This document shows, piece after piece, positions 8,402 through 17,106 of a DNA stretch of 53,915 nucleotides. A model generated the notes under the pieces. That model saw only the letters and a list, made by a program, of their open reading frames with translations. It ran no database searches and was not told the DNA's origin. The stretch comes from Fusobacterium varium (lineage in GTDB: Bacteria > Fusobacteriota > Fusobacteriia > Fusobacteriales > Fusobacteriaceae): NCBI GenBank assembly GCA_021531615.1, contig JADYUE010000010.1, positions 1 to 53,915 of the forward strand. The letters are read 5' to 3'. Within the stretch, counting starts at the first letter, position 1; each line of letters opens with the position of its first letter. A program made the translations under genes and the position numbers.

Positions 8402-11264
8402 TTCCCCTCCTATATGTTTCTCTTTGGTATCTATCAAAATAACCTTTGAATTGCTCATAAGACATTCTTGCATCATTTTCTAGAACTTCCTTTACACCTG
8501 CAGCATCTTTAGCATTAACTACAGGGGAATAAGTAAAATTAAAAGTAGTATTAGTATTATTTAAGCTAGAGCTATTATCAAAAGCTCCTAATAATCTTCC
8601 AGTTTTCTCCCATAGATTCATACTATTTGAATCTCTAGTAAGAGGAATTATAGCTTCAGATGCTCCTCCCTCTCCTATCATTGCAAGAGTTGGAGAACTA
8701 ACAAATCCACCAGTTGCAAATCCAGGAATATATTCTTTAGCTTTGTTCACTAAAAATGATGCTCCTCCACTAATAGCATCACCTAAACTAAAGTTTTTAA
8801 TCTCTTCAAATATTTCTAAGAAATAATCCTTTAGATCTTTTCCTAAATTCTTTAAATTTTCTATTTTAGATGCCATATAATCAAAAGGTATTCCTAATAG
8901 AGCCATAGCTTTCTCTTTAAATTCATTGAAATTATTAATTCCATTCATTACCATTTCAACTAGTTTATCTTTTAGTTCACTAGCCTTTAATTTGATAGTG
9001 TCCCAGTTTTCATATATTGATTTTCCAGCTTTAATAACAAATCCCATAGGACCAAGCATATACCAATATTTATCTACTAATTCAACTATCTTATTCTTAA
9101 GATCTATAGCTCCTTTTTTAACTGTATCCCAGTTTTTATATAGCAAATATCCTGCTGTAACAAGAGCTGTTATTCCTAAAATAGCTAATCCTACAGGAGT
9201 TGTAAAAAAAGCTATTCCTGCTTTAACAACTGTTCCTAGTTTTAAAATTCCACTTCCTATCCCTCTTAGAACACTTTTACCTGCTCTTCCAAAACTTTTA
9301 AATCCTTTTATAGTTTTTCCAATAAGTTCTTTATCAGTTATATAACCAATTAACTTTGTGTAATTAGAATATGCTGTAAAACCTAAACTAACAACTTTTA
9401 AAGCTCCTCCTATACCATATAAAGCTCCTGTTCCATAAACAATAGTTTTAGCCATTGCCTTTACTTTATCAGGATTTTTCTCAAGAAGTTCAGTAAATTT
9501 TCGTAAAGCTGGAGCTACTATTGCTATACCTTGATTTAAAAAAGGCAGTAATGTTTCTCCTGCTTGAGCTTGCAATATTTCCATTTGTGATTGTAAATTT
9601 TGCAATTCATTTTCTGTTGTTCCAGCTCTATTTTCATATTCCTTATCTGTTGCACCTTCATAATTCTTTTTATTCTTAACCAAGTTTAAATTTTGAGTAT
9701 ACTTTTCATAAGATTTAAGAACATTAGATGCTGCAACTTTTCCCTCTTCTCCAAATAGCATAGTCATAATTGCTGACTGATCTACTTTATTAGCTTTACT
9801 TAACTTTGAAAAGACAATATCCATAGCTTTTTCTGCATCTTTAGATGCAGTTTTTGCTAAAAATTGAGCATCTAATCCAAGCATTTCTAAAGCTTCTTTT
9901 TCTGATTTATCTGCTGCTTTTCCTTTAGATAAAACATTTAAAAGCTTTTTAGTTCCTGTAGCAGCTACCTCTGGTGCCATTCCCATCTCAATTAATGAAG
10001 CTCCTAAAGCAGCAGTCTGATTTTCAGCCATACCAGCAAGTTTAGGAATATTTCCTAATCTAGTTATAAATTCTGAAATTTGATCTTCTGAAGCTCCTGT
10101 ATTATTTCCAAGAGTATTAATTTGATCAGTAAGTTCTTTTAATTTAGTTAAGTCCATATTAAAAGCATTTTTCCATATAAACATATATTTAGATGCTTGA
10201 TCTCTATTCATATTAAAAGCTATTGCCATCTTAGAAGCTTGTTCTATATATGATACAGCCTCATCTTGCTTTAACCCTGACTGTCCTGCATTAGCAGCCA
10301 TTCCATAAAGATCCTCTAATGAGATTGCCATTTTTTTCTCTGTAATAATAGATTGTAATTCTCTTTTAAATTTTGCCTCTTCCTCTTTATTGGCAAAATC
10401 AAATTGTTTCTTTACATCAGCAAAAGCACTTTCAGCTTTGATAGCAGAGTTAAGCAATACTCCCCCTGCCCCAGTAACCACACTAGCTCCTTTAATTGCT
10501 CCTCCACCTATACTTGAAACTTTATCAGCTTTATTTTTTAACCTTTCAGCTTTTTGATATTTTTCCATAGCTTTATTATAGTTGTTAGCTTTTTTCTCAA
10601 GTTCCTCATATGATTTTCCTATATCTTGTAATGATATATTTTGCTCTTTTAAGCTTTTGCTAGTTTCTCTAATATCTTCTATATGCTTTTTTTGCTTATT
10701 ATTTAAACTTTCAATTTTATTTTCCAAAGATGAATACGTTTTATTTAATGAACTACTTTCCTTAGAGTTATCTTTTATCTCTTTTTCAACTCCATTAAAT
10801 TCAGTTTTTAAAGTTTTCAATTGAGATTCTATACTTTTTATTTCCTTTGGAAGTTTTACATATTGTTCCATTAACTCTTCATTAACATCTTGATTTTCTT
10901 CTATTTTTTTAGTAACAGATGCTAGTTCAGTTTTTAATAACTTTTCTTTTGAACTTAGATTTGTAATCTCTTTAGATAATTTTTCTTTTGTTTTAGTTAA
11001 TTCTCTTCCATGAGCATCTACTTCTGAAATACTTTTTTTCAATTTTAAAAGCTCTTTTTCAGCAGAATTTATCTGTTGCCTTGTATCTTTCCTAATTAAT
11101 CTCAATTCACTAAGTTTTCTCAAAGCAACTTGACTTTTTCTTAAATCCTCTGTTTTTTTATTAACTGCATCTATTAAAGTAGTAGCATTTTTAAAACTAC
11201 CTTTAAAACTAGAGCCTATTGTTGCTCCTATTCCAAAAGAGATTGCTAATTGTTTAACTCCCAT
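8391..11264 (-). CDS. Tail tape-measure protein, gpT-like
   Basis: A 957-residue protein. Residues 30-240 are an almost unbroken Lys/Glu-rich coiled coil. The core (residues about 290-560) carries the TP901/P2-type tape-measure domain (KMAISLEDLYGMAANAGQSG, ALGASLIEMGMAPEVAATGT). Hydrophobic segments follow near 650-760, one of them GIAFFTTPVGLAILGITALV, and the C-terminus has ATGGFVSSPTLAMIGEGGAS. It sets tail length and helps eject DNA. In P2-like phages it normally follows the E/E' chaperone directly; here a separate gene cassette is inserted between them. Confidence 0.95.
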   Translation of the reverse strand: MGVKQLAISFGIGATIGSSFKGSFKNATTLIDAVNKKTEDLRKSQVALRKLSELRLIRKDTRQQINSAEKELLKLKKSISEVDAHGRELTKTKEKLSKEITNLSSKEKLLKTELASVTKKIEENQDVNEELMEQYVKLPKEIKSIESQLKTLKTEFNGVEKEIKDNSKESSSLNKTYSSLENKIESLNNKQKKHIEDIRETSKSLKEQNISLQDIGKSYEELEKKANNYNKAMEKYQKAERLKNKADKVSSIGGGAIKGASVVTGAGGVLLNSAIKAESAFADVKKQFDFANKEEEAKFKRELQSIITEKKMAISLEDLYGMAANAGQSGLKQDEAVSYIEQASKMAIAFNMNRDQASKYMFIWKNAFNMDLTKLKELTDQINTLGNNTGASEDQISEFITRLGNIPKLAGMAENQTAALGASLIEMGMAPEVAATGTKKLLNVLSKGKAADKSEKEALEMLGLDAQFLAKTASKDAEKAMDIVFSKLSKANKVDQSAIMTMLFGEEGKVAASNVLKSYEKYTQNLNLVKNKKNYEGATDKEYENRAGTTENELQNLQSQMEILQAQAGETLLPFLNQGIAIVAPALRKFTELLEKNPDKVKAMAKTIVYGTGALYGIGGALKVVSLGFTAYSNYTKLIGYITDKELIGKTIKGFKSFGRAGKSVLRGIGSGILKLGTVVKAGIAFFTTPVGLAILGITALVTAGYLLYKNWDTVKKGAIDLKNKIVELVDKYWYMLGPMGFVIKAGKSIYENWDTIKLKASELKDKLVEMVMNGINNFNEFKEKAMALLGIPFDYMASKIENLKNLGKDLKDYFLEIFEEIKNFSLGDAISGGASFLVNKAKEYIPGFATGGFVSSPTLAMIGEGGASEAIIPLTRDSNSMNLWEKTGRLLGAFDNSSSLNNTNTTFNFTYSPVVNAKDAAGVKEVLENDARMSYEQFKGYFDRYQRETYRRGNGR

Positions 11265-11280
11265 ATCTCCTCCAATAAAA

Positions 11281-11317
11281 AAACCACCTATTCTTTTAAT
11301 AGAATAAGTGGTTGTTA
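11281..11317 (-). terminator. Terminator of the inserted membrane-protein cassette
   Basis: The arms AACCACcTATTCT and AGAATAaGTGGTT close on a TTTAAT loop and are followed on the minus strand by TTTTTTTATT. It lies just after the 11319-11708 gene and before the tape-measure start. Sixteen bases of it (AGAATAAGTGGTTGTT) recur inverted at 11757-11772. Confidence 0.75.
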
Positions 11318-11318
11318 T

Positions 11319-11708
11319 TTATTTAGAAATTAATTTAAGAAGTATGGTTAACACTATATAAATCACTATTATAGCAATTAAAGCATAATATATAGTATAG
11401 CCTAATAAGATAGCCCCAAAGATTACAACAAAGACAAGAACTTTAAGAACTTTACTAAGAATAGGCCATATTTTAAATTTAAAATACTCCCATTTGGTTA
11501 ATACAAGAGTTTCATCTCCAAGCAAATATCGCTCATATCTTTCTTTGGCAATAGCTTCGGTAATAGCTGCCTCTCGTTCAATTTCTTCACATTTTTTTTT
11601 ATGTTGTGCATCAATTTCAGCACATTCTTTTTTACATTGCTCAACTGCTGTTCTTACTTGTTCTTTGGAATCTTTAATATTTTTTTTAATAAAATTAATA
11701 ATTGACAT
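11319..11708 (-). CDS. Inserted membrane protein (moron candidate) in the tail operon
   Basis: A 129-residue protein starting MSIINFIKKNIKD, with AGGAGGAGAGG upstream; a longer frame to 11765 lacks a ribosome site. Residues 15-60 are a charged coiled coil with three cysteines (CKKECAEIDAQHKKKC). Residues 85-128 form two hydrophobic helices (VLVFVVIFGAILLGYTIYYA and ALIAIIVIYIVLTILLKLI). It has its own promoter and terminator and interrupts the chaperone-tape-measure pair. Phage cassettes of this design often act in the lysogen. A superinfection-exclusion or cell-surface role is only a guess; I do not recognise a family. Confidence 0.7.
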   Translation of the reverse strand: MSIINFIKKNIKDSKEQVRTAVEQCKKECAEIDAQHKKKCEEIEREAAITEAIAKERYERYLLGDETLVLTKWEYFKFKIWPILSKVLKVLVFVVIFGAILLGYTIYYALIAIIVIYIVLTILLKLISK

Positions 11709-11723
11709 AGGTCCTCTCCTCCT

Positions 11724-11753
11724 CTTACTATGAGTATACCTTATAACAAGAGA
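11724..11753 (-). promoter_or_regulatory. Promoter of the inserted cassette
   Basis: On the minus strand TTGTTC is followed by a 17-base spacer and TATACT, about 20 bases upstream of the cassette's ribosome site. An autonomous promoter inside a late operon is the hallmark of a moron expressed from the prophage. Confidence 0.55.
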
Positions 11754-11776
11754 AAGAACAACCACTTATTCTATAT

Positions 11777-12228
11777 TTAGTTTCCATTGTTCTGTTCATT
11801 TAACAATTCTGTTAATGATTCTATCCAATCACTCCACTCGTAAATTGGCATTTCCAGCCAATAAACAAGTGAAGTTTTAGTTTGTTTTGAAAGAGTTATT
11901 CCGATTTTTCTGATAGTAATTCCATTAAGACCTGATATTCCAAACCGTCGAAAAAACCCTTAATCATATTTGTTATTTTTATATATTCTATGGCTGATAA
12001 TGTTTCTAAGTCTGAAGGAGTACAACCAATTATTTTAGATGCAATAAGCCCTAAATAACATCTTGTATTCTCCATTTCTCCTTTTAAACAAATTCCACCA
12101 GTTAATAAAAACTCTCTTTCAGCTTCAAGTAATATTTTTGCAGTAAAATCCTCTTTCTTTATATTAATTTCAGAGATAGTTTGTTGATTATCTCCAAATC
12201 CTGTAATAATAGGTTTTTCTAACTTCAT
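11777..12228 (-). CDS. Tail assembly chaperone gpE-E' (predicted -1 frameshift product)
   Basis: The zero-frame gpE ends at 11896. In the -1 frame an open stretch continues for about 40 codons (GITLSKQTKTSLVYWLEMPI, then YEWSDWIESLTELLNEQNNG) to a stop at 11777-11779. Near the end of gpE the codons GAA AAA TCG give a run of five A on which a lysyl-tRNA can slip back one base. P2 E/E' and lambda G/GT chaperones use the same device to make a short and a long form that bind the tape measure. The W-x-x-S-L-x-E-L-L ending resembles E' proteins. The exact slip point is inferred. Confidence 0.75.
11896..12228 (-). CDS. Tail assembly chaperone gpE, short form
   Basis: A 110-residue protein starting MKLEKPIITGFGDNQQTISE, with a GGAGG site. 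It matches the phage tail protein E pattern in length and position, between tube and tape measure. It ends MELLSEKSE; the last codons overlap the proposed frameshift site that makes the longer E-E' product. Confidence 0.8.
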   Translation of the reverse strand: MKLEKPIITGFGDNQQTISEINIKKEDFTAKILLEAEREFLLTGGICLKGEMENTRCYLGLIASKIIGCTPSDLETLSAIEYIKITNMIKGFFDGLEYQVLMELLSEKSE

Positions 12229-12238
12229 TTACCCCTCC

Positions 12239-12778
12239 TTACATTCCCATAGCAGCTCTTAAATCTGTTAAATAATCAGTTCCTCTTACTTTAAAAATCA
12301 TATTAATTTTATCAACTTCAAGTACCTCTTCTCCATCATATTCAACTTTCATATAATTAACTGCAAATTCTTGTTTAGAATCTGTAGCTTTTCCTACTGA
12401 TAATTTCCCTTGAGAAAAACCTTTAGGATATCCTTTGACCATTATTCTATATTTCCCTGTTATAAACTTCCCTGCATTTTGATCTAATGATTGAATTCCT
12501 GCTTTTATCTCAAGATTATATGCCCTTTGTTCTAGCATATTGTAGTTCTGATCTATAAGGGTTCTAAAGTTTAACCCCATATTCATTGCTTGAAGATGCC
12601 CCAATGTTGTTGAATCAATCTCTCCTGCTATTCCTGCTCCTGAAATTGTTTCAGACATAAATTGTATATCTGGCATATCAACATCAACTAAGGCTGTTAA
12701 TGATCTGCTACCATCAGCATAAAGTTGATAGTTTGTAACTTTCTCTGGAATTATTCCTGGTCCTGTTAATCCTGACAT
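12239..12778 (-). CDS. Tail tube protein, P2 FII-like
   Basis: A 179-residue protein with the FII family pattern: an N-terminal PEKVTNYQLYADG, a central MNMGLNFRTLIDQNY, and VKGYPKGFSQGKLSVGKATD, ending near NMIFKVRGTDYLTDLRAAMGM. Hexamer rings of it form the inner tube. It lies 10 bp after the sheath gene and 10 bp before the chaperone. Confidence 0.92.
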   Translation of the reverse strand: MSGLTGPGIIPEKVTNYQLYADGSRSLTALVDVDMPDIQFMSETISGAGIAGEIDSTTLGHLQAMNMGLNFRTLIDQNYNMLEQRAYNLEIKAGIQSLDQNAGKFITGKYRIMVKGYPKGFSQGKLSVGKATDSKQEFAVNYMKVEYDGEEVLEVDKINMIFKVRGTDYLTDLRAAMGM

Positions 12779-12788
12779 TTGTTACCTC

Positions 12789-14201
12789 CTAAAATAAGTT
12801 GCTATAATAATTAGTATCTATTTCTAAATCAAAGCATATATCTTCAGCTGGTAATGCTGGAGAGAAGTATAATTTGAACTTAATTTTTCCATCTATCAAT
12901 GAAGTAGTAGGATTATCCTCTTCTCTAAATTCAACTCTTCCCCCTATAATCATTCCAGCAGCCATTAAACCATTTAACCAAATATTTACACTATCAGTGA
13001 TAGTAGTTATTAAGTTTTTATTCATAGGATTATCAACTTTTTGCCAATATGTTTGAACTAAACTATTAGTTAAGAAGTTAAACATAAGTCTTGAAACTAT
13101 AAAATTATCCTTTGGATCTGTTACATCTGGATAGCAACCAGTTCTATTTCCCCAAGCTACCCAACCACCAATCCAGTTAATAGAAGTAGTAATTCCATTT
13201 TCGTTAAGATAATTTGCTTCATCTAACCCTAAGAACATATCTGTACCATCTGCTAAACAAGCAGAGTCTGCTTTTATTCCCTCATTAGATGGAGATTTAT
13301 AAGGTATTCCATCATTTTCAGCTGCTAGTGATTGAATTAAACAAGCAACTTGTGTTGATAAGTGATATTGAGTATCTCCTAATTTTACCTTTGGATAGCA
13401 TACTTCTAAGTAAGTAGAAATTAAATTGTTATCATTTTTGTGTTTAACTGCATCAGAATACTTAGGTACAGTTTTAGTATCAATATCTACAAGAGCAAAT
13501 CCTTTAAAATGTCCATTGATTAAACTTGCTTTAGTTTCCATTACTGCCACTACTGTACTATCTGTTGACCACTTAGGAGCTAGTACTAAGTTTGGCACAA
13601 GTCTATATTTAGGGAAAACCATTGAAATACATTCTAATCCTTTTTTAGCTCCTGAGGATGGATCTATTCCTCCTACAATATCTGTGTTTTTTATAGCACT
13701 AGGGTCTAATTTATCATAAGTTACTGTTAAATTATTACCAGAAACTTCCTCTTCTCCTGTTTGAACAATCATTAGATAACCATTTGCATCAAATTCAGTT
13801 GTATAAGTTATTTTTGGAGTGATATTTAAAGAACTTATTATAATTCCAATATCTTTAATTACTGCTGTTTTATCTTCTCCAAATGGAACTGATTGACTTT
13901 GTACTGATTTTTTATGTGTCTTAGGATCTAGTACATTGACTAATACAATAGGTCCTATTCCAAACTTACTAAAATGTGCATCTATAGCTTCACATAGTGT
14001 ATAATTTTCAAAATCATTAACAAATCCAAACTCTTTTACAGCCTCTTCATATGAGTAACATAATATAGGAGTATTTATATTTTGTTTCTCACACATATTA
14101 ATAGGGGCAGTACCTACATAAAAGGGTGTTATGGAATCTGTTTTAGTAGCTAATAATGATGTAGCTGTTTCTTGGGTTCTAACTCCATGATTAAATGCCA
14201 T
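12789..14201 (-). CDS. Contractile tail sheath protein, P2 FI-like
   Basis: A 470-residue protein. The N-terminus (FNHGVRTQETATSLLATKTD, FYVGTAPIN) and the C-terminal ITDSVNIWLNGLMAAGMIIG, followed by GGRVEFREEDNPTTSLIDGK, are typical of contractile sheaths. Its presence shows the phage is a myophage. It occupies the slot where lambda has the V tail-tube gene. Confidence 0.95.
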   Translation of the reverse strand: MAFNHGVRTQETATSLLATKTDSITPFYVGTAPINMCEKQNINTPILCYSYEEAVKEFGFVNDFENYTLCEAIDAHFSKFGIGPIVLVNVLDPKTHKKSVQSQSVPFGEDKTAVIKDIGIIISSLNITPKITYTTEFDANGYLMIVQTGEEEVSGNNLTVTYDKLDPSAIKNTDIVGGIDPSSGAKKGLECISMVFPKYRLVPNLVLAPKWSTDSTVVAVMETKASLINGHFKGFALVDIDTKTVPKYSDAVKHKNDNNLISTYLEVCYPKVKLGDTQYHLSTQVACLIQSLAAENDGIPYKSPSNEGIKADSACLADGTDMFLGLDEANYLNENGITTSINWIGGWVAWGNRTGCYPDVTDPKDNFIVSRLMFNFLTNSLVQTYWQKVDNPMNKNLITTITDSVNIWLNGLMAAGMIIGGRVEFREEDNPTTSLIDGKIKFKLYFSPALPAEDICFDLEIDTNYYSNLF

Positions 14202-14482
14202 TATTTACCTCCCAATTTCTTTAAAATTTTATTAAATAAGATATTTTCTCTTGTACCTGCTTTAACTATATTCCCTTTTTTTAGAGCAAATTCAGAGTTT
14301 ATCTCTATAAATAAAGGTGCTATCTCTGGAAATTCCTTGATTGCCTCCTCTACATTTGAAGGAAAATCTCCTAAATATACAGTATTAGTCATCAGTCCAT
14401 ATTTTCTGATGGAAGGACCTAAGTATATTTTAGAAGCTTTCTCTTTTACTATCTCTTTAGCTTTTTCTTTTCTCTCTGCCAT
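14201..14482 (-). CDS. Small late protein between head-tail and sheath genes
   Basis: A 93-residue protein, MAERKEKAKEIVKEKASKIY. The N-terminal 20 residues are a charged helix; the remainder is mixed (GPSIRKYGLMTNTVYLGDFP). It overlaps the sheath start by one base and follows the gpU-position gene without a gap. Contractile phages with lambda-like heads often carry a small gene here. The function is unknown; a tail-completion or sheath-start role is possible from position. Confidence 0.7.
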   Translation of the reverse strand: MAERKEKAKEIVKEKASKIYLGPSIRKYGLMTNTVYLGDFPSNVEEAIKEFPEIAPLFIEINSEFALKKGNIVKAGTRENILFNKILKKLGGK

Positions 14483-14944
14483 CTACTCCCACTCTCCTTG
14501 TATCCATTTATCTACATCAGTTCTATAAGCTTTTGTTCTTATAAATTTAAAAGTAACTTCTCCAGCCATATAGAGGCTATTACTATCTATTTCCCATTTA
14601 GCATTTGTACAAGCTTCAAACTCATCTAAATAGATTCCTGGTTCTAAAACTTTTTCTATAACTATATCTATCATCTGATATAGTTTTTGATATATCTCTT
14701 TAGTATTATCTATATAGAGCAAAATACTAACTTTTATATCTATCTCTTTACTCTCCAAAGTATTAGCTCCTGATGAAGCTACGATTCCAATAGCAGGAAC
14801 TATCTCCTCTATTCTCTCAGTTGGAATTGGTCCTATAAAGACTTCAGGAGTTTTTGGAGAACCTTCTGTAGTATTAGTTTCTATTGTGATACTTTTTTCT
14901 ATTAATTTTTTTAATTCACATTCTAAATCATATATTTTTTTCAT
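14483..14944 (-). CDS. Minor tail / tail-completion protein (gpU position)
   Basis: A 153-residue protein, MKKIYDLECELKKLIEKSIT. It has a segment LLYIDNTKEIYQKLYQMIDI and a strand-rich end (SLYMAGEVTFKFIRTKAYRT), as in tail-terminator proteins that cap the tube. It follows the gpZ-like gene with a 4-bp overlap, the lambda Z-U order. The family call rests on order and fold-like features rather than a clear motif. Confidence 0.6.
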   Translation of the reverse strand: MKKIYDLECELKKLIEKSITIETNTTEGSPKTPEVFIGPIPTERIEEIVPAIGIVASSGANTLESKEIDIKVSILLYIDNTKEIYQKLYQMIDIVIEKVLEPGIYLDEFEACTNAKWEIDSNSLYMAGEVTFKFIRTKAYRTDVDKWIQGEWE

Positions 14945-15516
14945 AGATGCCCCTTTAAAATTCTATCTATCTCTCTATCTAAATTTTTTTCTAATATTTT
15001 AGGTGCTTTATCTTCTACATACTCTTCAACACTTTCAGTTCCAAGCATTTGTGGAATAGAAACTGTTTTTAAATCTTGTATTGTAGCTTTTCTATTTGAA
15101 GCTTTTCTTTGAAATATTCCACGATGCCCATTTTTCATAGTTGCTAAGAAAGGGCGTCCATATAAATTCTCTTTTCCTACTACAGCCTTTCTTTTCTCCC
15201 TCTTTTTTACCCTAACTAAAAGAGTTCCATCTGATTTTTTATATTTAAAAAACTTATATAGAGAAAGTCTTGGAGATTTAGATCTAATATATCCAATAGG
15301 ACTTTTAAAATTAGCTTTTTTAACTGATAAAGTTTTTTCAACTTCTGTAGAACTAATAGCATAATTTGTTGTTGCATCTTTTTTTAAGTCTTTTTTTATA
15401 GTTATAATAGATCTATTTACAGCTGATGAGGTAGCTCTTTCTATCCCATTTTTTATTCCTGAAAGTAGTCTTTGTGCTTTATCTAAATTTTTAATTTCAA
15501 TAAAACCATTAGCCAT
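14941..15516 (-). CDS. Minor tail protein, gpZ-like
   Basis: A 191-residue basic protein starting MANGFIEIKNLDKAQRLLSG at the ATG at 15516, with GGAGG 13 bases upstream. The pattern A-V-N-R-S-I-x-T-I-K-K-D-L and the middle RPFLATMKNGHRGIFQRKAS match the prophage minor tail protein Z family. In lambda this protein acts at head-tail joining. It overlaps the previous gene's stop by one base. Confidence 0.8.
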   Translation of the reverse strand: MANGFIEIKNLDKAQRLLSGIKNGIERATSSAVNRSIITIKKDLKKDATTNYAISSTEVEKTLSVKKANFKSPIGYIRSKSPRLSLYKFFKYKKSDGTLLVRVKKREKRKAVVGKENLYGRPFLATMKNGHRGIFQRKASNRKATIQDLKTVSIPQMLGTESVEEYVEDKAPKILEKNLDREIDRILKGHL

Positions 15517-15848
15517 TAGTAAGCTGTTACCTCCTTCAATCTGATTGTTGTTATTCCCTCTTGAGAATACCAATCATTTACAAGATAGGTAGTTCCATTT
15601 ACTTTTAATCTTTTTCCAGGAACTCTTCTTTTTAAACTAAATTCTTCTGATTTTAGATAAAGTATCAAATCTACTGAATAGTATGTGTCATCTATAGCTT
15701 CCTCTGAAAAATCCTTATCAAGATGCTCTATTACTCCTACATAAATTTCATCTTCAATATTGATATGTTCTCCCATCTCCTCAAAGTTCAGGAAGATATT
15801 TACATCTTCCTGAAGCATTGATTTAAAACTTAGAGGGTTACTCTGCAT
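15516..15848 (-). CDS. Head-tail joining protein (FII position)
   Basis: A 110-residue protein starting MQSNPLSFKSMLQEDVNIFL, inside the end of the preceding gene. The longer frame to 15890 has no better ribosome site. The C-terminal half (RRVPGKRLKVNGTTYLVNDW) is beta-rich, like lambda gpFII and similar connector stoppers. The assignment rests on gene order (capsid, FI-slot, this gene, Z). Confidence 0.6.
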   Translation of the reverse strand: MQSNPLSFKSMLQEDVNIFLNFEEMGEHINIEDEIYVGVIEHLDKDFSEEAIDDTYYSVDLILYLKSEEFSLKRRVPGKRLKVNGTTYLVNDWYSQEGITTIRLKEVTAY

Positions 15849-16041
15849 TTTTCTTTCTTCCATTTTTAGCTGGTTTCTCCTCTTCAGCATCTACTATTGG
15901 AATTTCCTCTGTTATATCATCAGCTAAAACTAAAATAGTTCCTGTTGATAAAAGATATTGTTTTTCTTTCTCATCAACTTTTATTTCTGCTTCACTGCCT
16001 ATTGAATGTTGTCCATAAATTCTTAAAAATTTTACCTTCAT
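15838..16041 (-). CDS. Small head gene (FI position)
   Basis: A 67-residue protein starting MKVKFLRIYGQHSIGSEAEI at the ATG at 16041, with GGAGGAGAA six bases upstream. A TTG frame to 16059 is less likely because it would run through the 17-bp palindrome and has no ribosome site. The pattern (KFLRIYG, GSEAEIKVDEKEKQYLLSTG) resembles short capsid-adjacent proteins of many phages. The tail is Lys/Asn-rich. Confidence 0.7.
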   Translation of the reverse strand: MKVKFLRIYGQHSIGSEAEIKVDEKEKQYLLSTGTILVLADDITEEIPIVDAEEEKPAKNGRKKNAE

Positions 16042-16051
16042 TTCTCCTCCA

Positions 16052-16068
16052 TTTCGCAAGTTCCGAAA
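16052..16068. repeat. Dispersed 17-bp palindrome, site 2 (parS-like)
   Basis: TTTCGCAAGTTCCGAAA, the exact consensus. It fits exactly between the capsid stop codon (16069-16071) and the next gene's ribosome site, the only intergenic copy. Confidence 0.75.
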
Positions 16069-17094
16069 TTATTCAGCATCACAAACTACTACATTGAAGT
16101 ATCCTGACAAGTCATCAGGTTGTAAAACTGGTCTTGATTCAGTTGTAATATTCTTTTGTTTTTTGTTTGGTGAGTCTACATCAGAAAATCTTTTAACCAT
16201 ATGTACATCATTTGTTCCCATATTTATAATAGGAGCATATAGAATTTTTCCCTCTGTTGAACCTCCTAAAATCATATTTGTAGGCATTAACTGAATCTCT
16301 TTTCCATCATATCCAATTACTTTTCTTGAATATCTAAATAGTTCTACCCCATAAGTTTTATAAGTTCCTAACCATACAACTCCAGGATATTGTCTTGTTA
16401 CTTCTTTTACAAACTCTGTTTGTAGATCTTTGCTTAACATATCATGTTTAAACTCTTTAGAGTTCATAAATTTATCAGCAGCAGTCAATCCCATAACTAC
16501 ATTTCTAACTATAACTCCACTTTCTTCAGCTTTAGCTAAAATTTCATCTAAGGAAGTAATAGGATTTACTCCCTCTTCTCCCCATTTTTTACTACTTTCA
16601 AGAGTTACCATATTATCTATTCCATAATCAACCTCATAAGATGCTTCATCTGTTGTTGAGGTAACTTTTCCAGTAGTTAAGAATTGAGATACTATTAACT
16701 CCTCTTTATTTGCAATATATCTCTCTTGATCAGCTAATATCTCTGCTATTCTCTTTCCAACTCTCTGTGCTGGCTGATAATCCCCAGTAAAATTCATTCC
16801 AGCTTCTCTAACAAAATAATCTTTAGGTCCTAATGTTCTTGATACTGCAATATTAGGTGCTGTAATAAGGTTTGTTGTAGTTGTTCTATCCACAACTGGT
16901 CTTCCCATTTCAAGTGGAGTTACAAATGGAGCTGTATGCTCTCCACCTTTAGTTATTTCAAGCATAATCTCTTCAGTAGGTACTGTCTCAGAGTTACTAA
17001 AAAATAGATCTGTTAAAAAATTCTTTTTAGGTTCCCAAGCATCTCTTATTTTTCTTATTGTTTTCGGTGTATATAGATCAAATTCGTTCGCCAT
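16069..17094 (-). CDS. Major capsid protein, lambda gpE-like
   Basis: A 341-residue protein. It has the gpE family pattern: N-terminal YTPKTIRKIRDAWEPKKNFL, central RTLGPKDYFVREAG and KRIAEILADQERYIANKEEL, and C-terminal ESRPVLQPDDLSGYFNVVVC. Length matches lambda gpE (341). Decoration protein upstream and protease-scaffold before it repeat the lambda C-Nu3-D-E order. Confidence 0.95.
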   Translation of the reverse strand: MANEFDLYTPKTIRKIRDAWEPKKNFLTDLFFSNSETVPTEEIMLEITKGGEHTAPFVTPLEMGRPVVDRTTTTNLITAPNIAVSRTLGPKDYFVREAGMNFTGDYQPAQRVGKRIAEILADQERYIANKEELIVSQFLTTGKVTSTTDEASYEVDYGIDNMVTLESSKKWGEEGVNPITSLDEILAKAEESGVIVRNVVMGLTAADKFMNSKEFKHDMLSKDLQTEFVKEVTRQYPGVVWLGTYKTYGVELFRYSRKVIGYDGKEIQLMPTNMILGGSTEGKILYAPIINMGTNDVHMVKRFSDVDSPNKKQKNITTESRPVLQPDDLSGYFNVVVCDAE

Positions 17095-17106
17095 TTTTTC
17101 CTCCTA

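Noticed and set aside
8402-8476. Longer start for the gpX-like gene
   Set aside because: The extra 25 codons lie inside the tape-measure gene, with no ribosome site; the ATG at 8401 has AGGAGG.
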